64,000 bases of DNA. Origin: Sphingomonas yabuuchiae (lineage in GTDB: Bacteria > Pseudomonadota > Alphaproteobacteria > Sphingomonadales > Sphingomonadaceae). Made by a program: the position numbers and the translations under genes. The DNA lies in contig NZ_LDTF01000017.1 in assembly GCF_001477495.1 (NCBI RefSeq), positions 1-64,000 on the forward strand, read 5' to 3'. Positions 22,298 to 31,669 of this stretch are shown here, in pieces (within the stretch, counting starts at the first letter, position 1; every line of letters starts with the position of its first letter). Below the pieces are notes generated by a model, which was given only the letters and a program-made list of their open reading frames with translations, had not been told where the DNA came from and did no database searches.

Positions 22298-23817
22298 CGC
22301 GTCGCCCCCAATATCGCCACGACATAGCGTTCGGGCGCCATGATCTGCGCCGCCGTCGCACGCGTCTGCGCCGTCACCCAACCGGCCGTGACGGTCAGCA
22401 CCGCCAGCAGGGCGAGTAGGACAATCGGGGCCACGAACTCGGCGCGGGACCGGTCGGTGCCTGCAATGGCCGCCGCCGCCGGGGGCGCTTCCTTCCAGAA
22501 CAGGGTCGAGCCGCTGCGTGAAAAGCCGATGACGCCGACCAGGGTCGTCACGAGGATCGTCGTCCAGACCGCTTGCCAACCCGGCAGGGCAAAGCTGGCA
22601 TCGAGGATCAGCAGCTTGCCCACAAAGCCCGCCAGCGGCGGCAGCCCGACCGCTGCGATCGCCGCGATCAGGTATAGCAGCCCCGCACCATCCTGCCCGG
22701 CGAAGCGCGGGCTGGGAACGATCGCATCGGCATATTGGCCGCGCCGCCGCATCGCGACATCGGCGACGAGAAACAGGGCTGCCCCGGCCAGCGTCGCCTG
22801 CACCAGATAATAGAGCGCGGCGGCCAATGTCGCCTCCTGCCAGAAAGATACTGCCATCAACAGCGTGCCGGTCGACCCCAGCACCGCGAACGCCGCCTGT
22901 TCGCGCATGCCGCGCGCCACCAGCACCCCGACAAAGCCAAGGATCGCCCCGAGGATCGCCGTCGGCAGCAGATAGGGCACGGGCAACCACGCCGCCGCGC
23001 CCGCCTTGGCCCCGAAGATCAGTGGCACGGTACGGATCATCGCATAGACGCCGACCTTGGTCATGATCGCGAACAGCGCCGCGACCACCGGCATCGTCGC
23101 GGCATAGGTGCGTGGCAACCAAAGATGGATGGGCACCACCGCCGCCTTCAGCGCGAACACCGTCAGCAACAACAGCCCGGCAACGCGCAGCAGCCCCTGA
23201 TCCCCCGCACCCAGCGCGGCGACCTTCACCGCCAGATCCGCCATGTTGAGCGTGCCCGTCAGGCCGTAGAGCAGCCCCAGCGCGATCAGGAACAGTGCCG
23301 ATCCGACGATATTGACCACGACATAGGCCACGCCCGCCTTCAGTCGCAGTGCGCCCTGCCCGTGCAGCATCAAGCCATAGGACGCGATCAGCAGCACTTC
23401 GAAGAAGACGAACAGGTTGAACAGGTCGCCGGTCAGGAACGCGCCGTTCAGTCCCATCAGCTGGAAATGGAACAGCGGATGGAAATGCCAGCCCCGCCGG
23501 TTCGCGCCGGTGACGACGGCATGGACTAGCACGACGACCCCCAGCACGGCGGCCAGCACCAGCATCGTCGCGGCCAGCCGGTCGAGCATCAGGACGATGC
23601 CGAACGGCGCAGGCCATGCCCCCAGCGCATAGCTGCGGATCGCATCGTCCTGCGCCATCACGAACAGCAAGATGCTCGCGACCAGCGTCGCGATCCCGCC
23701 ACCCAGCGAGAAGGCCAGCGCGAGGGGGCGATGACGTCGCATCAGCAGCATGGCGACCGATGCGGTCACGGCGGGCAGGACGACCGGGGCCACGAGCAGA
23801 TGGTCGGCAAGCGTCAT
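22294..23817 (-). CDS. phaD: cation/proton antiporter subunit D (NuoN/NuoM-like)
   Basis: 507 residues, about 14 membrane helices, related to the proton-pumping subunits of complex I. Start MTLADHLLVAPVVLPAVTAS at 23817 overlaps the phaC stop (ATGA). Conserved features: NLFVFFEVLLIASYGLML (Glu in helix 5), LLLTVFALKAAVVPIHLWLP (Lys in helix 7/8) and FAIMTKVGVYAMIRTV (Lys). Together with PhaAB it probably provides the proton/cation translocation paths. Confidence 0.92.
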   Translation of the reverse strand: MTLADHLLVAPVVLPAVTASVAMLLMRRHRPLALAFSLGGGIATLVASILLFVMAQDDAIRSYALGAWPAPFGIVLMLDRLAATMLVLAAVLGVVVLVHAVVTGANRRGWHFHPLFHFQLMGLNGAFLTGDLFNLFVFFEVLLIASYGLMLHGQGALRLKAGVAYVVVNIVGSALFLIALGLLYGLTGTLNMADLAVKVAALGAGDQGLLRVAGLLLLTVFALKAAVVPIHLWLPRTYAATMPVVAALFAIMTKVGVYAMIRTVPLIFGAKAGAAAWLPVPYLLPTAILGAILGFVGVLVARGMREQAAFAVLGSTGTLLMAVSFWQEATLAAALYYLVQATLAGAALFLVADVAMRRRGQYADAIVPSPRFAGQDGAGLLYLIAAIAAVGLPPLAGFVGKLLILDASFALPGWQAVWTTILVTTLVGVIGFSRSGSTLFWKEAPPAAAAIAGTDRSRAEFVAPIVLLALLAVLTVTAGWVTAQTRATAAQIMAPERYVVAILGATR

Positions 23818-24167
23818 GCCTCCCCCTCCTTGTCCGGTTCGCCACGGCCGTCGACCTGATCCGATCCGCTTTCCAGGAAGCTGCGCAGCGAGAGGATGAC
23901 GGTCAGCGCGGTCATGCCGAAGGTGATGACGATCGCAGTCAGGACCAGCGCCTGCGGCAGGGGATCGGCATGGTCGGTCACCCCCTTGGCATAGAGGGGC
24001 GGGCGGTCGACGGTCAGCCGCCCGATCGCGAACAGGAACAGGTTGACCGCATAGGACAGCAAGGTCAGCCCCAGCACGACCTGGAATGTCCGTGCGCGCA
24101 GGGCAAGGTACATGCCGCCAGCGACCAGCACGCCGATGGCCGACGCGACCAGAAACTCCAGGCTCAT
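23814..24167 (-). CDS. phaC: cation/proton antiporter subunit C (NuoK-like)
   Basis: 117 residues with three membrane helices (about 4-23, 29-48 and 71-95) homologous to NuoK of complex I. Conserved VLGLTLLSYAVNLFLFAIG carries Asn of the second helix; ADPLPQALVLTAIVITFGMT is the family signature. The charged C-terminus (SDQVDGRGEPDKEGEA) is cytoplasmic. Start overlaps the stop of phaAB, stop overlaps phaD; central gene of the operon. Confidence 0.92.
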   Translation of the reverse strand: MSLEFLVASAIGVLVAGGMYLALRARTFQVVLGLTLLSYAVNLFLFAIGRLTVDRPPLYAKGVTDHADPLPQALVLTAIVITFGMTALTVILSLRSFLESGSDQVDGRGEPDKEGEA

Positions 24168-26980
24168 GCCGCGTCCTCGCCATCATGCCTGGCCGCCCGC
24201 TGCGCGACATGGGCAAGCTGTTCCAGCGCCATCATTACCGCGCCGACGACGACGCAGGCGACGCCCAGATCGAACAGCATTGCCGTCGCGAGTTCGAACT
24301 CGCCGATCAACGGCAGATGGACATAGCCGAAGCTGCTCGTCAGGAACGGCGCGCCGAACACCAGCGAGCCGAGCCCCGTCGCGACCGCGATCAGCACGCC
24401 GAACCCGATCAGTTGATGCTCACCGATCCGTCGCCGGCCATCGGTCCAGTCGAAGCCGGACGCCAGATATTGCAGCAGGATCGCGATGGAGAAGATCAGC
24501 GCCGCGATGAAGCCGCCGCCCGGCTGATTATGCCCGCGCAGAAACAAGTATAATCCGACCAGCAGCGCCAGCGGCAGCAGCAGCCGGGTCGCCATGACGA
24601 ACATCATCGGGTGACGCTCGGGCGAGAAACGATCCCCCGACCGCCATTCGCGCAGTCGTCGACCGGCCACACCGCGCGCCGCGGGCTCGAGCAGGGCGAA
24701 GATGGCCAAGCCCGCAATGCCCAGGACCGTGATCTCCCCCAAGGTGTCGAACGCGCGGAAGTCGACCAGCGTGACGTTGACGACATTGGTGCCGCCCCCG
24801 CCCGAATAGCTGTTGTCCCAGTGAAAGCGCGAAATCCCCTCACGCACCGGCCGCGTCATGATGGCCCAGGCAAGCCAGCCGGTGCCCAGCCCGCCCGCCG
24901 CTGCGATCACGCCGTCGCGCAGCCGTCGCGGCATCCCAGAGAGGCGAGGCGGGTTGCCCGGCAACAGGTGCAGCGCCAGCAGCATCAGCAGGATCGTCAC
25001 CACCTCGACCGAAATCTGGGTGAGCGCGAGATCGGGGGCGGAGAGGTGAATGAACGCCAGCGCCATGACGAGGCCGATGACGCTGATGAAGACCAGCGCA
25101 AGATAGCGCCGTCGGTCGACCGTCACCACCGCCAGAGTCGCGACGACCAGCGCGGCCCAGGCGACGATGGCCGCCAGCGACGCGGGCGTGGTCGGCCGCG
25201 CTCCGGCGGCGATGCCGGACCGGAACGCGGCGTCGCTGCCGAGCGCGAGCGCGACGACGAACAACACCATCAGATAGCGTTGCAGCGACGCGACATGGAT
25301 CATGCCCGACACGCGTCGCAGCCCCTCGACGATCGCCGTCAGGCTTCGGTCGAACAGATGCTTGGCGTCGGGCAATGGAATGTGGGCGACCGTTTTGGCC
25401 ATCGCCGGATAAGCCCAGAGGAGCAGTATCGCGACCGCGACCGCGCCCACGCTCATCAACAGCGCCGGATTGATGCCGTGCCATAATGCGAGATGCAGTT
25501 CGGGCACCGCGCCGCCCGTCACCGCCGCGCTGGCGGCTGCCACCAGCGGCCCCGCCAAGGTCATCGGCAACAGTCCGAGCGCCAGCGCGGCGGCCCCCAA
25601 TATCGCCGGCGGCCCGAGCAGCATGGCCCCCGGATCGTGCGGCGCGGCGACATCGCCGGTCCGCCGCGCGCCGAAATGCAGCGCGACCGCATAGCGCAGC
25701 GAATAGGCCGCCGACAGCATCGCCGCGATGGTCGCCAGCACGGGCACCAGCAAGGCCTGTCCCGCCCACACGGTGTGCGCACTCTGCTCCAGCATCATCT
25801 CCTTGGAGATGAACCCGCCGAGCGGCGGCAGACCCGCCATCGCGGCGGCGGCCAGCACGCCCAGCGTCGCCGTCAGCGGCATGACCGCCGCCAGGCCGCC
25901 CAGCCGCCGCATGTCGCGCGTGCCCGTCTCATGGTCGACGATACCCGCATGCATGAACAGCGTCGCCTTGAAGGCCGCATGGTTGAGGATGTGAAAGACC
26001 GCCGCCGTCACCGCCGCGCCCGTCCCGAAGCCGAGCAACATCACCATCAGCCCCAATTGGCTGATCGTCGAATAGGCGAGGATCGCCTTCAGATCGTGGC
26101 GGAACAGCGCGACGCCTGCGCCGAATACCATCGTCACCAAGCCGATCGGCGCGACGATGCCGAACCACAGATCGGTTCCCGCCAGCACCGGCCACAGCCG
26201 CGCGAGGAGGAACACCCCCGCCTTCACCATCGTCGCGGAATGGAGATAGGCGCTGACCGGGGTCGGCGCGGCCATCGCGTGGGGCAGCCAGAAGTGGAAG
26301 GGAAACTGCGCCGACTTGGTGAAGGCCCCTGCCAGGATCAGGATCAGGATCGCAGGATAGAGCGGCGACGCCTGCACCAGATCGGCGCGTGCCAGGATCG
26401 TCGCCAGATCATAGCTGCCCGCCGCCTTGCCCAGCAGGACCATGCCCGCGATCAACGCAAGACCGCCCCCGCCGGTGATGGTCAGCGCCATTCGCGCACC
26501 CTGTCGCGCGTCGGCGCGGTCGCGCCAGAAACCGATCAAGAGGAAGGACGCCAGGCTGGTCAGCTCCCAGAACACCAGCATCAGCAGCACATTGCCGGAC
26601 AGGGCGATCCCGACCATCGCCCCCTGGAACAGCATCAGGAAGGACAGGAACCGCGCCGTCGCCTCGTTCTTCGCCAGATACCCTTGCGCATATACGATGA
26701 CGAGCAGCCCGATGCCGAGGATCAACCCGGCGAACAGCAACGCCAGCGGGTCCAGCCACAGGCTGAAATCGAGACCGAGTGTCGGCAGCCACGCCATGCC
26801 TGCCGTCGGCGTCCGGCCGGAAAGCACCGCGCCCGCTTGCGACAACAGAACGGCCAACCCGCCCGCGCTGGCGGTCCCAGCGATCAGCATATGGACCTGC
26901 CGCGACGATTGTCGGGTCACCATCAACAGGATGACCGCGAGGAACGGCATGGATAGCAGGATCAGCAGCGCCAAGTGCAT
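24164..26980 (-). CDS. phaAB: fused cation/proton antiporter subunits A and B
   Basis: 938 residues. Residues 1-760 form the MrpA/PhaA part (NuoL-like): GIALSGNVLLMLVFWELTSL with the key Glu, GAFTKSAQFPFHFWLPHAMA with the key Lys and YLHSATMVKAGVFLLARLWP. The end (about 785-938) is the MrpB part: MFVMATRLLLPLALLVGLYL, LRGHNQPGGGFIAALIFSIA and the terminal LGVACVVVGAVMMALEQL. The A-B fusion is the group 2 type known from rhizobia and other proteobacteria, where these systems serve alkali tolerance and K+ or Na+ efflux. First gene of the six-gene operon. Confidence 0.93.
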   Translation of the reverse strand: MHLALLILLSMPFLAVILLMVTRQSSRQVHMLIAGTASAGGLAVLLSQAGAVLSGRTPTAGMAWLPTLGLDFSLWLDPLALLFAGLILGIGLLVIVYAQGYLAKNEATARFLSFLMLFQGAMVGIALSGNVLLMLVFWELTSLASFLLIGFWRDRADARQGARMALTITGGGGLALIAGMVLLGKAAGSYDLATILARADLVQASPLYPAILILILAGAFTKSAQFPFHFWLPHAMAAPTPVSAYLHSATMVKAGVFLLARLWPVLAGTDLWFGIVAPIGLVTMVFGAGVALFRHDLKAILAYSTISQLGLMVMLLGFGTGAAVTAAVFHILNHAAFKATLFMHAGIVDHETGTRDMRRLGGLAAVMPLTATLGVLAAAAMAGLPPLGGFISKEMMLEQSAHTVWAGQALLVPVLATIAAMLSAAYSLRYAVALHFGARRTGDVAAPHDPGAMLLGPPAILGAAALALGLLPMTLAGPLVAAASAAVTGGAVPELHLALWHGINPALLMSVGAVAVAILLLWAYPAMAKTVAHIPLPDAKHLFDRSLTAIVEGLRRVSGMIHVASLQRYLMVLFVVALALGSDAAFRSGIAAGARPTTPASLAAIVAWAALVVATLAVVTVDRRRYLALVFISVIGLVMALAFIHLSAPDLALTQISVEVVTILLMLLALHLLPGNPPRLSGMPRRLRDGVIAAAGGLGTGWLAWAIMTRPVREGISRFHWDNSYSGGGGTNVVNVTLVDFRAFDTLGEITVLGIAGLAIFALLEPAARGVAGRRLREWRSGDRFSPERHPMMFVMATRLLLPLALLVGLYLFLRGHNQPGGGFIAALIFSIAILLQYLASGFDWTDGRRRIGEHQLIGFGVLIAVATGLGSLVFGAPFLTSSFGYVHLPLIGEFELATAMLFDLGVACVVVGAVMMALEQLAHVAQRAARHDGEDAA

Positions 26981-27578
26981 TTCCCCCTTGCGCGACCTGT
27001 CCGATCACGTGGTTGACGGCGCATATCGGCAAGCCGCAAGCCTTCCCGGCTTGCGAGAGGAAAGCGCGATTTGGGCAGGTCACCCGATAGCGTGACGACG
27101 ATGCACGAGGCAGCAGGCGGGCAGGTTCGGTCGGACAAGCCGATACTCCGGGTACAAGGATTCCGCGTTGGCGGCCCGACCAACGTTAGAACCTGCCCGC
27201 ACCAGCGATCTGCGAACACCCGGACGCGATTGTGCATGATGGGGGAAAGGATCACAACCCTGCTCGGACACCGAGGGCAAGGACGCTCCGATCGCGAAAG
27301 CTGTTTCGACCGACTTCAAGCCCGCTTTGGCAGCGAAGTCGGTCGAAATGGTCGGTCCGGGAAACGCGCTGGCAAGTCCGAAACCACATCCGACCCGCGA
27401 GGGGAGGAACGGCCCATGGCCATCCCCGCCTTACGTTACGGCTCCATCGTCAGCGGATCGAGCCATGAAACGAAGCGAAGCGGCAACAGAAACGGGAGGC
27501 TACTGTCCAACTAACCCATGTGGCCGCTGACAGAATGTCCCAGTGACATGACATGGTGGTCACGATAACGGCTGGGTC
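26981..27578. other. 600-base gap with no supported gene, contains a perfect 14-bp hairpin
   Basis: This stretch should contain the pha operon promoter on the minus strand and the promoter of the DUF2946 gene on the plus strand. Open frames present look non-coding: Arg/Ser/Gly-rich, with no conserved motif. The only striking structure is the inverted repeat at 27304-27348. Confidence 0.5.
27304..27348. repeat. perfect 14-bp inverted repeat with a 17-base loop
   Basis: TTTCGACCGACTTC (27304-27317) is exactly complementary to GAAGTCGGTCGAAA (27335-27348). The loop AAGCCCGCTTTGGCAGC can form a short second stem (GC). No T-run follows on either strand, so a simple terminator is less likely than a structured RNA or palindromic repeat. 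Confidence 0.6.
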
Positions 27579-28010
27579 GTGCAGGCTGTCCGGCATCTCC
27601 TGGCGCAACGCCACCTTGCGGTGCTCATCTGCGCGGCCGCCTTGCTGCTCAGGCTGCTGGTGCCGACCGGCTACATGATCGCTTCCGATCACGGGCGCCT
27701 TTCCATCACGATGTGTCCGGGCACGGTGACCCAGCCCACAGCTATGGCCATGCCGGACATGGATCACGCCATGACCATGGTGCATGGCACCATGCCGGAC
27801 GCGGACAAATCGACCGATCACGGCAAATCCGAAATGCCCTGCGCCTTTGCGGGTCTGTCCGCGCAGGTCATGGGCGCCGTCGACGTCGTGCTGCTGGCCG
27901 TCGCGCTGGCCGCCGTCGCGCTCATGGCGCTGCGCAGCGTGCCGCGCATTGCCCCCCGTGCCGCCCCCTATCTCCGTCCACCGCTGCGCGGTCCCCCGCT
28001 TTCCGCCTGA
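27579..28010 (+). CDS. DUF2946-type membrane protein, copper-associated by context
   Basis: 143 residues from GTG 27579. The N-terminal helix (about 13-30, AVLICAAALLLRLLVPTGYM) leads to a Met/His-rich loop (AMPDMDHAMTMVHGTM; DHGKSEMPCAFAGLSA) with two Cys (MCPG, MPCAF), then a C-terminal helix (about 95-118). Met/His/Cys clusters between two helices are what DUF2946 proteins show, and members typically sit beside copper-type TonB receptors. Here a TonB receptor and a PepSY protein follow on the same strand. A role in periplasmic copper handling is inference from this context. Confidence 0.75.
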   Translation: MQAVRHLLAQRHLAVLICAAALLLRLLVPTGYMIASDHGRLSITMCPGTVTQPTAMAMPDMDHAMTMVHGTMPDADKSTDHGKSEMPCAFAGLSAQVMGAVDVVLLAVALAAVALMALRSVPRIAPRAAPYLRPPLRGPPLSA

Positions 28011-28240
28011 CGAACTGACCGGGACACCGGTCGGCCAAGCCCGCCGTCGTGCAGCCCTGCCTGCTGCCACGCGAAGCCCGTCCCGCGTCGGTTTCCGGCC
28101 GCCAGCGATCCGCGATGCGGCGGATCATGGGGTTTCGCGCGCGAGCCCAGGTTCTGACGCGGTCCCGTGGGGCCTGACGCGCCTGATGGCAAAAATATGA
28201 AAGCATTCGATCCGCCAGAGCGCGGGTCTTGGGGGATATG

Positions 28241-30250
28241 ATGTCGAAGACCGGTTTGATGGTGGCGGCCGCCACCTCCTGTTTCCTGATCGCCGCGCCG
28301 TCCGCAGCGCAGCAGCGCGCCGATACGCAGATCACGATCGGCGGGGACGAGGTCGTCGTCACCGCCAAATCCATGGCCCGTTCGACCGCCAATGTCCTGA
28401 CCTCGGTCGACGTGCTGAGCGGTGACGTCGCGCAGCGCCAGAATGTCGACAATGCCTGGGAACTGTTCGCCCGGCTGCCCGGCGTCGTCCTGACCGACTT
28501 CAACCAGGGTACGACCTCGGGTCGCTTCTCGATTCGCGGGTTCAATGGCGAGGGCGAGATCAACGCGGTCAAGCTGCTGATCGATGGCGTGCCGTCCAAC
28601 GACAACGCCGGGCGGATGGACTTTATCGATTTCATCTCCCCCCTCGACATCGCTTCGGTCGAACTGGTGCGCGGCACATCCGACCCGCGCTGGGGGCTGC
28701 ACGCGATCGCGGGCAGTGCCGACATCAAGACACGGATCGGCGGCAACTATCTCGACGCGCGCGGCATCGTCGGCGCGTTCGGCACCTATGACGCGCAGAT
28801 GTCGGCCGGGGTCGAGACCGGGCGGCTAAGCCAGAATTATCTGCTGTCCTACCGTCAGAGCGACGGTTTTCGCGACCATGCCGATCTCGACCGCCTGAAC
28901 TTCGCGGGCAAGTGGTTCTACGACTTCGGCCCGGCCAAACTCGGGCTGATCGCGCGTCACAGCCGCAGCGAGGCGGAGGAGCCGGGCTATCTGACCGATG
29001 CCGATGCCTATACCGACCGACAGCGTTCCTACGATGTGTCCGCAACCGATGGCGGCATGCGCGAACTCAGCCAGTACAGCCTCCATCTCGATGCCGATCT
29101 GGCGCGCGACCTGTCGCTGACCGCGATCGGCTATGCGACGACCAACCACGACAATCGCTTTGTCCGCTTCTCGGCGAATGTCGCGCAACAACAGCGGCTG
29201 ACCGACGAGCAGCATTATGGCGTGGTGACCGGCCTGCACTGGCACGCGGCCGACTGGCTGATGGCCGAGGCGGGTGGCGACGTGCAGTGGCAGCATAACC
29301 AGAGCCTGCGCTGGACCACCAACCGGCGGATCATCACGGCCGCCACGCGCAACCAGGATTTCGACCTGACGGTCGGCGGTGGCTATGTGCAGGCGATCGT
29401 GACCCCGGTCCGCTGGCTGACGATCACGCCGGCATGGCGTATCGATCGGGTGAGCGGGTATTTCACCAACCGGCTGAACGGCCTCAGCTACCCGGTCAAC
29501 GATTACGGCACGATCAGCCAGCCCAAGCTGTCGGTCGCGGTCACGCCCGTCCCCGGACTGACCGCCTATGGCAATTTCGGGCGGACCTTCCAGATCGGCG
29601 CGGGCTCGGGCGCCTATGTCGTGCCGCCGCGCGTGCGCGATGTCGCCGCCTCGATCAACGAAGGCTTCGAAGGCGGCATCAGGCTGTCACAGGGCCGCTG
29701 GCTGACCGCTCGCGCGGCGGTGTGGCAACAGACCGCGACCGGCGAGTTGAAGCGTCGCCTCAACGACCCGTCCGGCGAGTTCGACAATCTTGGGGCTACG
29801 CGCCGTCGCGGCTTCGATTTGGAGGCGAGCGTGCAGCCGCTCTCCGGCCTGTCGGCCTGGGCCAGCTGGTCGCACCAGAAGGCGATCATCCGCGTGCCCG
29901 ATCCAGCCGCCCCGCTGACCGCAGGCAATGAGATCGATCATGTCCCCCGCAACGTCTACACCGCCGGGATCGAATGGGTGCCAACGACACTGCCATGGCG
30001 CGCCTCGCTCTGGGGCAATGGCCAGTCCTCCTATGAGTTGAACACCGCGAACAGCCAGGGCCGCTATGGCGATTATTTCCAGGTCACGGCCGAACTGGCG
30101 TACCGCATCACCAAGGCGATCGAGCTGTCGGCGCAGGTGCGCAACCTGACGAACGATCGATACGAATATGTCTGGTATGACGGCACGCAGCGCCTGCACG
30201 CGCCCGCCGATCCGCGTAGCGTCTTCGGCGCGGTCCGGGCGCGGTTTTGA
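28241..30250 (+). CDS. TonB-dependent receptor, probable copper/metal type
   Basis: About 669 residues from ATG 28241 (MSKTGLMVAAATSCFLIAAP; ATG 28238 and TTG 28229 are alternatives; GGGGG just upstream). The signal peptide ends about SAAQQ. The plug has VVVTAKSM, ELFARLPGVVLTDF, RFSIRGFNGEGEIN and SVELVRGTSDPRWG. The barrel ends with FGAVRARF, a terminal aromatic as needed for outer-membrane insertion. It is short for the class, like the OprC/NosA-type copper receptors. Imports a metal or its chelate through the outer membrane with TonB energy. The neighbours (DUF2946, PepSY) support copper; iron remains possible. Confidence 0.87.
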   Translation: MSKTGLMVAAATSCFLIAAPSAAQQRADTQITIGGDEVVVTAKSMARSTANVLTSVDVLSGDVAQRQNVDNAWELFARLPGVVLTDFNQGTTSGRFSIRGFNGEGEINAVKLLIDGVPSNDNAGRMDFIDFISPLDIASVELVRGTSDPRWGLHAIAGSADIKTRIGGNYLDARGIVGAFGTYDAQMSAGVETGRLSQNYLLSYRQSDGFRDHADLDRLNFAGKWFYDFGPAKLGLIARHSRSEAEEPGYLTDADAYTDRQRSYDVSATDGGMRELSQYSLHLDADLARDLSLTAIGYATTNHDNRFVRFSANVAQQQRLTDEQHYGVVTGLHWHAADWLMAEAGGDVQWQHNQSLRWTTNRRIITAATRNQDFDLTVGGGYVQAIVTPVRWLTITPAWRIDRVSGYFTNRLNGLSYPVNDYGTISQPKLSVAVTPVPGLTAYGNFGRTFQIGAGSGAYVVPPRVRDVAASINEGFEGGIRLSQGRWLTARAAVWQQTATGELKRRLNDPSGEFDNLGATRRRGFDLEASVQPLSGLSAWASWSHQKAIIRVPDPAAPLTAGNEIDHVPRNVYTAGIEWVPTTLPWRASLWGNGQSSYELNTANSQGRYGDYFQVTAELAYRITKAIELSAQVRNLTNDRYEYVWYDGTQRLHAPADPRSVFGAVRARF

Positions 30251-30252
30251 CG

Positions 30253-31401
30253 ATGCGGGCGCAAGCGGCCGCTTCGGGGCGATCATGGCGGATCTGGGTC
30301 AGACGGGTGCATCTGTGGCTAGGACTGTCGGTCGGCCTGCTGTTCGTCGTGATCGGCCTGACGGGATCGGCGCTGGTCTTCTATGTCGGCATCGACGAGG
30401 CGCTGCATCCCGAAGCGCACAGCGACGCCCGTGCCCCGGCACCGGGCTGGTCCTCGCCCGTCTGGGACCGCGCGCTGGCGACCGGGCGCGCGGCGGGCTT
30501 CGATCCGGCGGGCAGATGGTCATTCGAGGTGACGGGCGAGGGCGGCGCGATCCCGGCGCGCTACTATCCACCCTCCGCGCCCGGCGCGGCGCATTCACCG
30601 CGGCAAATGCTATGGTTCTCGCCCGATGGCGGCCGGATCGTCCGCGTCGCGCCATGGGGCGGCTATCTGATGAGCTGGATCTACGAGTTGCACATGCAAC
30701 TGCTCGCCGGCGATATGGGGTTGCAGATCGTCGGGTGGTCCGGCGTCGCCATGCTGTTCCTGCTGGCGACGGGCGTCATCGCTTGGTGGCCGCGCGGCAG
30801 CTGGGCAAAGGCGCTGGCGTTCAAGCGACGCGCCACACCGATCCGCCGACTGCGCGACCTGCACAAACTGACGGGCGTCGGCAGCGCCTTGCTGCTGATG
30901 ATCATAACCGCGACCGGCGTGATCCTGGCGCTACCCAGCGTGAAGGCTGCTGTGCTTGCACCGTTGCCTGTCCCGGAACCGCGATCCTCCGGCGGGATCG
31001 GGACACCGATATCCCTGCACCAGGCGCTGGGCGTGGCGCGGGCCGCCATTCCCGATGCAAGGCTCGTGTTCATCGATGTTCCGGGTGACGGCGGCCAGCC
31101 CTATCGCTTCCGCTTGCAGGTATCGGGCGACCCGCACGCTCGCTTTCCGGGCAGTTATGTTTTCGTCGATCGCCACACGGCCCGCGTGGTCGCGGTTCAG
31201 GATGTCCGTAGCGGCGGCATCGGGACCGCGATCAATGCCTGGGTCCGTCCGCTTCACGACGGATCGGTGGGCGGTCTGCCGATGAGGATTGTGGCGGTCC
31301 TGATCGGCTTTGCGCCCACCCTATTGGCCGCGACCGGCTTCCTTCATTGGCGACGCCGCGTCAGGAAGCGCGGCGATCGGAACGATGTGGCCGCGACGTA
31401 A
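30253..31401 (+). CDS. PepSY-associated TM domain protein
   Basis: 382 residues from ATG 30253 (MRAQAAASGRSWRIWVRRVH), three bases after the receptor stop; the TTG at 30247 is less likely. Four membrane helices: GLSVGLLFVVIGLTGSALVF; WSGVAMLFLLATGVIAWWPR; VGSALLLMIITATGVILALP; IVAVLIGFAPTLLAATGFLH. Conserved His in RVHLWLGL, ELHMQLLAGD and LHKLTG probably ligate heme. A periplasmic PepSY domain sits between helices 1 and 2 and again before helix 4. Such proteins reduce metal or siderophore complexes taken up by the linked receptor. Probably co-transcribed with it. Confidence 0.88.
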   Translation: MRAQAAASGRSWRIWVRRVHLWLGLSVGLLFVVIGLTGSALVFYVGIDEALHPEAHSDARAPAPGWSSPVWDRALATGRAAGFDPAGRWSFEVTGEGGAIPARYYPPSAPGAAHSPRQMLWFSPDGGRIVRVAPWGGYLMSWIYELHMQLLAGDMGLQIVGWSGVAMLFLLATGVIAWWPRGSWAKALAFKRRATPIRRLRDLHKLTGVGSALLLMIITATGVILALPSVKAAVLAPLPVPEPRSSGGIGTPISLHQALGVARAAIPDARLVFIDVPGDGGQPYRFRLQVSGDPHARFPGSYVFVDRHTARVVAVQDVRSGGIGTAINAWVRPLHDGSVGGLPMRIVAVLIGFAPTLLAATGFLHWRRRVRKRGDRNDVAAT

Positions 31402-31669
31402 AGACCGGCGCTGACCGCAACGATGGCGAACAACCGCACGAACGGGGCTTCAGGCATGCGCGACGTATTGAGGATCCACCTTGCACCAATGACATTTCCG
31501 AATAGTTTGAGTGTCCACCTGGGACTTTTTTAGGGCGGCACTCCTCAAAGTACCGAGAACATCTCTGGACATCGTTACGCAACTTGCGCCGACTTATGTC
31601 TGACCATAATCCCGTTATATCAGTCTGCTGGGCGAATGCGTGATCCGGCGGCAGAGCACGGGAGGGGTC

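Noticed and set aside
21809..23845. 678-residue form of the PhaE frame
   Set aside because: Its first 500 residues are an Arg/Ala/Gly-rich shadow of phaD; only the last 162 residues after the GTG at 22297 are PhaE.
25493..26956. 487-residue plus-strand frame
   Set aside because: Antisense to phaAB, Arg/Gln/His-rich, typical codon shadow.
27071..27514. 147-residue plus-strand ORF in the pha/DUF2946 gap
   Set aside because: Arg/Ser/Gly-rich, no hydrophobic core or motif, crosses the perfect hairpin.
28011..28237. Possible cobalamin riboswitch before the small TonB receptor
   Set aside because: The expected conserved boxes are not recognisable in order; the receptor also looks metal-type rather than vitamin-type.
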